From the NCBI GenBank assembly GCA_048465415.1, contig DBFWLO010000008.1:124001-188000 (forward strand): 64,000 nt of DNA. Reading direction: 5' to 3'. Source of the stretch: Scatosoma sp048465415. Lineage in GTDB: Bacteria; Bacillota; Clostridia; Christensenellales; Borkfalkiaceae. Below, piece after piece: positions 61,301 through 64,000 of this stretch. The notes beneath the pieces were generated by a model, which saw only the letters and a program-made list of their open reading frames with translations, was not told the DNA's origin and searched no databases. A program made the translations under genes and the position numbers. Within the stretch, counting starts at the first letter, position 1; each line of letters opens with the position of its first letter.

Positions 61301-61678
61301 GAGGAGATCTTCGGGCCCCTCCTGCCCGTTCTCACCTTCGAGAGCATGGACGAAGTGATCGGAGAGATCAACCGCCGGCCTTCGCCGCTCGCCCTCTATC
61401 TCTTTTCTTCCGACAAAAAGACGGTCGCCCGCGTGCTCGCGGAGGCGAGGTTCGGCGGCGGCTGCGTCAACGATACGATCATTCATCTCGCCACCAGCGA
61501 AATGGCCTTCGGCGGCTTCGGGGAAAGCGGCATGGGGAGTTATCACGGCCGCAAGGGATTCGACTGCTTCACGCACGAAAAGAGCGTCGTCGACAAAAAG
61601 ACCTGGATCGACTTGCCCATGCGTTACCGGCCGTATAAAAAATCGTCCGAACGGCTGCTGCGGTTCTTTCTCAAATAA
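58301..61678 (+). CDS. Three-domain fusion: YhhN lysoplasmalogenase-like, iron-type alcohol dehydrogenase, class-3-like aldehyde dehydrogenase
   Basis: The 1125-residue protein has three parts. Residues about 20-248: YhhN/TMEM86 membrane domain with six to eight helices and family features C-A-G-D-I-A-L, A-A-G-H-V-L-F, GALLFFLSDLMLVF and LYYPAEFLLA. Residues about 285-645: iron-type alcohol dehydrogenase with GGGSAIDCAKA (370-380) and metal ligands Asp469, His473, His538 and His552 (PHG). Residues about 672-1122: aldehyde dehydrogenase with MSPWNYPF (779-786), FTGSAAVGK, Glu878 in ELGGKSP and Cys912 in GQTCVAP, of the short, class-3-like type. All catalytic residues are in place and no stop or frameshift occurs. 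The YhhN family cleaves lysoplasmalogen to a fatty aldehyde, and the other domains could reduce or oxidise it. Start chosen at 58301, after AAAGGAGA. Confidence 0.88.
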   Translation: MPSTQKTAQSRLSKGIAANKTPLVLNALFFALILLFDALYLASKYVTEVKAVQDLLKSFTSFLFVLCCAANLFLARKYAGRRGGAYRVLLFVGQIFACAGDIALNFDFTIGAGLFAAGHVLFFAAFCSLETFTFRGFLASLLIAAGALCLLIFYPRFDFKGLDFVVYAYAIVISCMLGKAVSVAASRVLDKRLRAVVFAGALLFFLSDLMLVFHQFAGGGRLFDALCLFLYYPAEFLLALSVLAAAAFGLTKEETPRSRMPFFKRLFCRGFQFVFKIAIPFLPYRRPAILKSAAEATETLKRAGADKILLVTDPGVYGLGLTGELESLCRQAGVSVFVYHDTAANPTVSDAEAARELYERNGCKAIVAFGGGSAIDCAKAAGARVVNPKKPLAKMKGVLRIFKKLPLLVAVPTTAGTGSETTLAAVITDDETRHKYPINAFCLIPRYALLDEKVTFGLPPFFTAATGMDALTHAVEAYIGNSTTRETRAAAEEAVLLIFRYLPRAYENGSDAEARRGMQRAAYLAGVAFTKSYVGYAHALAHALGGKYNTPHGLANAVILPYFLKAYGLSAAPRLARLALKTGIARPEDDFKTAARKFIDRIESLNAKMGIPRTLNCIRAEDIPALARHAAKEANPLYPVPRLMTEEELKTMYFDISQKNGFPVNGEGKPDFDGALARQKQFFASGVTLSPAYRICALKALYNAVRDAEEEIGEALKADLGKSAFESYMCEVGMTLAEISYMIKNLRRFAKDRRVRTPLAQFAAKSFVKKSPFGCVLVMSPWNYPFMLAMEPLADALAAGNTVILKPSAYSPHVSKAIASLVARTFPAEYVTVAEGGRAENAKLLEMKFDKIFFTGSAAVGKEVMRSAAERLVPVALELGGKSPCIVDETADLPLAARRIVFGKFLNLGQTCVAPDYVYVSAKVKDAFLKEVGRQIRVQYGEAPLKDETYGKIINRKHFDRISGLIDGKKVVFGGGRDETSLQIEPTVLDGVTWEDKVMGEEIFGPLLPVLTFESMDEVIGEINRRPSPLALYLFSSDKKTVARVLAEARFGGGCVNDTIIHLATSEMAFGGFGESGMGSYHGRKGFDCFTHEKSVVDKKTWIDLPMRYRPYKKSSERLLRFFLK

Positions 61679-61727
61679 GAGAGAAGATAAAAAGGCAAAA
61701 AAGGTCGAGCATGTTTCCCCCGGCGTG

Positions 61728-61736
61728 TGTTATACT
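61728..61736 (+). promoter_or_regulatory. Extended -10 promoter of the AraC-type gene
   Basis: TGT-TATACT (TATACT 61731-61736) lies 22 bases before the gene; no -35 box is apparent. Confidence 0.45.
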
Positions 61737-61757
61737 TTATGCGAGGTGAAAAAAGAA

Positions 61758-62636
61758 ATGGAAGAACAGATCTTCGCCGTGAGACGCATGCAGCGCTACA
61801 TCGCCGAACACCTTTACGAGAATATTTCCCCCGACGACCTCGCCGCCGCCGCCCGATATTCTCCTTGGCATTCCTATCGGCTCTTTATCCGCTGGCTGAA
61901 AATCACGCCCGCGCATTATATCCGCCGGCTGCGGCTGTCCAAGTCCGCGCTGTTGCTGCGCGACGGGGACTCGACGATCACCGACGTCGCTTTTTTGGTC
62001 GGATTCAACAGCGTGGACGGATATCAGCGGGCCTTTTACCGGGAATTCGGCTGCAATCCCGGCGCATACGCGGAGAACCCCGTTCCGATTTTTCTTTTTA
62101 CTCCTTACGAAGCGTATTCCAAAACTTTAAAGGAGAATAAAACAATGGAAAAAACATCGATCGTATTTGTGGAAACCGTCCAAAAACCGGCGCGGAAAGT
62201 GATCGTCAAGAGAGGAATCCGGGCTACCGAATATTTCGCTTACTGCGAAGAGGTCGGCTGCGACGTCTGGGGGCTCTTGCAGAGCATCAAGTCCCTCGGC
62301 GGCGAGCCCGTCTGCCTGTGGCTGCCCGATTCGCTGATCCCCCCGCATACCTCCCCTTACGTCCAGGGCGCGGAAGTGCCCCTCGACTATAACGGCGTCG
62401 TTCCCGAAGGGTTCGAGACAATAGACCTGCCCGCCGCGCAGTATCTTTCCTTCCGCGGCGAACCGTTCCGCGACGAGGATTACGAAGAAGCGATCATGCG
62501 GGTGCGGGAAGCGATCGAACGCTACGATCCCGCCCCCTCGGGGCTGGTCTGGGACAAAGACAATCCCCGTATCCAGCTCGAACCGCTGGGAGAACGGGGC
62601 TATATCGAACTTCTGCCCGTGCGCCCCGCGCGCTGA
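61758..62636 (+). CDS. AraC-family regulator with GyrI-like effector domain
   Basis: The 292-residue protein has an N-terminal AraC/XylS HTH pair (residues about 1-100, with P-D-D-L-A-A-A-A-R-Y-S and I-T-D-V-A-F-L-V-G-F-N-S-V-D-G-Y-Q-R-A-F), a linker, and a C-terminal GyrI/SHV-like ligand-binding domain (from about residue 130). This is the Rob/SoxS-like and BmrR-like arrangement that senses small hydrophobic molecules. It lies 79 bases after the fusion gene, so it may regulate it; start at ATG 61758 behind GAGGTG. Confidence 0.8.
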   Translation: MEEQIFAVRRMQRYIAEHLYENISPDDLAAAARYSPWHSYRLFIRWLKITPAHYIRRLRLSKSALLLRDGDSTITDVAFLVGFNSVDGYQRAFYREFGCNPGAYAENPVPIFLFTPYEAYSKTLKENKTMEKTSIVFVETVQKPARKVIVKRGIRATEYFAYCEEVGCDVWGLLQSIKSLGGEPVCLWLPDSLIPPHTSPYVQGAEVPLDYNGVVPEGFETIDLPAAQYLSFRGEPFRDEDYEEAIMRVREAIERYDPAPSGLVWDKDNPRIQLEPLGERGYIELLPVRPAR

Positions 62637-62713
62637 AAACGAGCGCTTTTCCCCAAAAAGAGCGGGGCAGGTATGCGGGGAACGCGAAAGAGCGGGGGAA
62701 CAGAGGCGCGGGA

Positions 62714-62755
62714 AATAAAAAAGAACAGCCGGCTTTTCCGCCGGCTGTTTTATGA
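62714..62755. terminator. Bidirectional terminator between the AraC-type gene and rubrerythrin
   Basis: AACAGCCGGC pairs with GCCGGCTGTT around TTTTCC; A residues on the left and T residues on the right serve both converging genes. Confidence 0.85.
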
Positions 62756-62770
62756 TACGGTTTTCAAGGA

Positions 62771-63415
62771 TCAATAGTTTTCCGCTCTGACCTGGAAATA
62801 GCTTTGAGGATGCGCGCAGACGGGGCAGACGTCGGGAGCTTTCTTGCCTACGCAGATATGGCCGCAGTTGGAGCACTGCCAGACCACGTCGCCTTCCTTC
62901 GAGAAGACGAGATCGCCCTTGACGTTTTCGAGGAGCTTCTTATATCTTTCCTCGTGCGTTTTTTCGATCGCCGCCACCCCGTCGAACAGTTTCGCGATCT
63001 CGTCGAAGCCTTCCTCGCGCGCTACTTTCGCGAAGCTCGCGTACATGTCCGTCCATTCGTAGTTCTCGCCTTCCGCCGCCATACGCAGGTTTTCCGCCGT
63101 GTCGGAGATCCGGCCGCCGTTGAGGAGTTTATACCACATCTTCGCGTGCTCCTGCTCGTTCTTCGCCGTCTCTTCAAAGATCGCCGCGATCTGCACATAT
63201 CCGTCCTTCTTCGCTTTGCTCGCGAAATAGGTGTACTTATTTCTCGCCTGCGATTCGCCGGCAAACGCCGTCTGCAAGTTCGCTTCCGTCTTCGTTCCCT
63301 TCAAAGGATTCACTTCCTCGAACGCCGACGCGGGCGCTTTGCATACCGGGCAGGTCTCGGGAGCTTTGTCCCCTTCGTGTACGTAGCCGCAGACTTTACA
63401 GATGAACTTTTTCAT
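62771..63415 (-). CDS. Rubrerythrin with N- and C-terminal rubredoxin-like domains
   Basis: The 214-residue protein begins with a rubredoxin-like unit (Cys6, Cys9, Cys22, Cys25 in CKVCGYVHEG ... CPVCKAP), then a ferritin-like diiron domain (FAGESQARNKY, ETAKNEQEHAKM, then EKTHEERYKKLL), and ends with a second rubredoxin-like unit (CSNCGHICVG ... CPVCAHP). Rubrerythrins reduce hydrogen peroxide in anaerobes; the domain order is that of reverse rubrerythrins with an added C-terminal unit. It has a consensus-like promoter with a nearby palindrome. Confidence 0.93.
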   Translation of the reverse strand: MKKFICKVCGYVHEGDKAPETCPVCKAPASAFEEVNPLKGTKTEANLQTAFAGESQARNKYTYFASKAKKDGYVQIAAIFEETAKNEQEHAKMWYKLLNGGRISDTAENLRMAAEGENYEWTDMYASFAKVAREEGFDEIAKLFDGVAAIEKTHEERYKKLLENVKGDLVFSKEGDVVWQCSNCGHICVGKKAPDVCPVCAHPQSYFQVRAENY

Positions 63416-63461
63416 GTTTGATTACCTCGTGTCTTTTAATTTTTTTATCGGTTTTTTTGTC

Positions 63462-63477
63462 AATCCTTATTAGGATT
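63462..63477. promoter_or_regulatory. Palindrome downstream of the rubrerythrin promoter
   Basis: AATCCT-TATT-AGGATT lies between the transcript start and the rubrerythrin start codon. A peroxide or iron-type repressor site is possible; it does not match the standard PerR box. Confidence 0.4.
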
Positions 63478-63498
63478 AAGTTTTATTAATGTATTTAT

Positions 63499-63527
63499 AG
63501 TATAATACAAAAGAAAGGATTTGTCAA
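63499..63527 (-). promoter_or_regulatory. Promoter of the rubrerythrin gene
   Basis: On the minus strand TTGACA (63522-63527), 17 bases, TATACT (63499-63504). Confidence 0.85.
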
Positions 63528-63667
63528 TAGTTTTGAGGAAAATTTTTGAAATTTTTTTTATGGGGCGGAAAAAGGGGAACGGGAGCGGAAGGGGAAATAA
63601 AAACGGGGCGGAAAACGCGGAAAAAAGATTTCGGAAGCGTTTCAAGATTTATATGCGGACAGGCAAG

Positions 63668-63696
63668 TTGACAAACGTAAAAAAATCTGTTACAAT
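63668..63696 (+). promoter_or_regulatory. Promoter of the cls-like gene
   Basis: TTGACA (63668-63673), 17 bases, TACAAT (63691-63696). Confidence 0.75.
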
Positions 63697-63765
63697 CATA
63701 GGGTACGCAAACGCGGGAATAACGCGCGGGGGGAACGCGCCCGCGCGGGGTTAAGGAATACAAAG

Positions 63766-64000
63766 ATGAAGTTCATGAACGAAAGACGTCAAAAAAGAAT
63801 AGAGAAAAATATTCTCAAAAACCGGAGATACAAGGCGCTCATTTACAACCGGGTGATTCTCACCGTGGCTCTGGTGCTGCTGCAAATCGTCATCTATACC
63901 TTATTGATGGTACGGTTTTACAACGCCGGGCGCGCGGTGCTCATCACCGTGAATATCATCGGGCTGCTGTTCGTGTTATACATCATCAACCGCAACGAGA
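63766..64000 (+). CDS. Cardiolipin synthase-like protein, N-terminal part (partial)
   Basis: The frame opens with ATG behind TTAAGGA and runs off the right edge after 78 codons. It has a basic N-terminus, then two hydrophobic helices (residues about 28-52 and 57-74), ending LFVLYIINRNE. This is the usual beginning of phospholipase D-type cardiolipin synthases in Firmicutes, where the helix ends in Y-I-I-N-x-x-x-N-P-x-Y-K. The catalytic HKD motifs lie beyond the window. Moderate confidence only. Confidence 0.6.
   Translation, partial: MKFMNERRQKRIEKNILKNRRYKALIYNRVILTVALVLLQIVIYTLLMVRFYNAGRAVLITVNIIGLLFVLYIINRNE

Larger units (their letters stand above)
63416..63765. other. 350-base divergent intergenic region
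   Basis: This gap holds the rubrerythrin promoter and a palindrome (minus strand) on the left, the promoter of the cls-like gene on the right, and a GC-rich hairpin (GCGCGGG/CCCGCGC, 63724-63746) just before the latter's start. A short, low-complexity frame in the middle (GRKKGNGSGRGNKNG) shows no sign of being a gene. Confidence 0.7.

Noticed and set aside
63462..63477. PerR box before rubrerythrin
   Set aside because: The palindrome AATCCT-N4-AGGATT does not fit the TTATAAT-N-ATTATAA consensus; kept only as an unidentified palindrome.
63521..63754. A 77-codon frame in the rubrerythrin-cls intergenic region
   Set aside because: It is low-complexity (Gly/Lys/Asn/Arg) and covers both promoters.

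Overview
The window reads as one contiguous stretch of a GC-rich (roughly 55%) chromosome of an anaerobic Bacillota, most likely class Clostridia; an uncultured gut lineage such as Christensenellales is my inference, not something the sequence proves. Grounds: strong GGAGG ribosome binding sites, many near-consensus TTGACA-17-TATAAT promoters, Firmicutes-type regulatory RNAs (L10 leader, L19 leader, TPP riboswitch before thiT), the ylxM-ffh-rpsP-khpA-rimM and dprA-topA-trmFO-hslVU gene orders, a rubrerythrin, an EFR1-type flavodoxin-ferredoxin, and a two-gene NifS-NifU iron-sulfur operon behind an Rrf2 regulator. No tRNA, rRNA, CRISPR array, insertion sequence or prophage was seen.

Layout. 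1-2.7 kb: end of nusG, rplK, rplA, then rplJ-rplL behind an L10 attenuator; rpoBC do not follow. 2.8-8.6 kb: an SDR enzyme with an apparently leaderless start, a phospholipid operon (flippase-like protein, pssA, psd), a cyclophilin-like lipoprotein and an unknown. 8.7-11.3 kb: a small regulatory patch with a Myb-like protein and two tandem double-HTH paralogues sharing a 17-bp upstream motif, with a consensus promoter between them pointing the other way. 11.4-19.8 kb: ruvX, DUF1292, a DUF6054-like gene, a DUF1538 membrane protein coupled to a double PII-like protein, a heterodimeric ABC exporter and an EFR1 protein. 19.9-27.7 kb: rpsB, tsf, pyrH, frr, uppS, cdsA, dxr, rseP. 27.7-30.8 kb: the SRP/rpsP operon, which stops at rimM. 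30.9-45.4 kb: thiT, yfbR, an HtrA-like lipoprotease, yqeY, an FtsK-like remnant, mutY, HNH, flavoprotein, ROK kinase, LOG-like protein, the Rrf2-nifS-nifU block, HAD, CDF transporter, and rplS separated from rimM. 45.6-57.8 kb: a GT-C-like membrane protein, comM, dprA, topA, trmFO, hslV, hslU, hisS, trxA. 57.9-64 kb: a frameshifted small gene, a giant three-domain fusion, an AraC regulator, rubrerythrin and the start of a cardiolipin synthase.

The most unusual object is the 1125-residue protein at 58301-61678: a YhhN/TMEM86 (lysoplasmalogenase) membrane domain fused to an iron-type alcohol dehydrogenase and a class-3-like aldehyde dehydrogenase. YhhN enzymes release a fatty aldehyde from lysoplasmalogens, and the two fused dehydrogenases would reduce or oxidise such an aldehyde, so one polypeptide could couple vinyl-ether lipid turnover to aldehyde disposal. 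pssA, psd, cdsA and a cls-like gene in the same window make a phosphatidylethanolamine-containing membrane plausible.

A second theme is compact regulation. In three places an intrinsic terminator and the next gene's promoter overlap or nest (27.7, 39.1 and 42.1 kb). Two genes have a -10 box placed so that the transcript would begin at or within a few bases of the start codon. The iron-sulfur operon carries four copies of a 7-bp half-site around its promoter, probably the operator of the neighbouring Rrf2 regulator.
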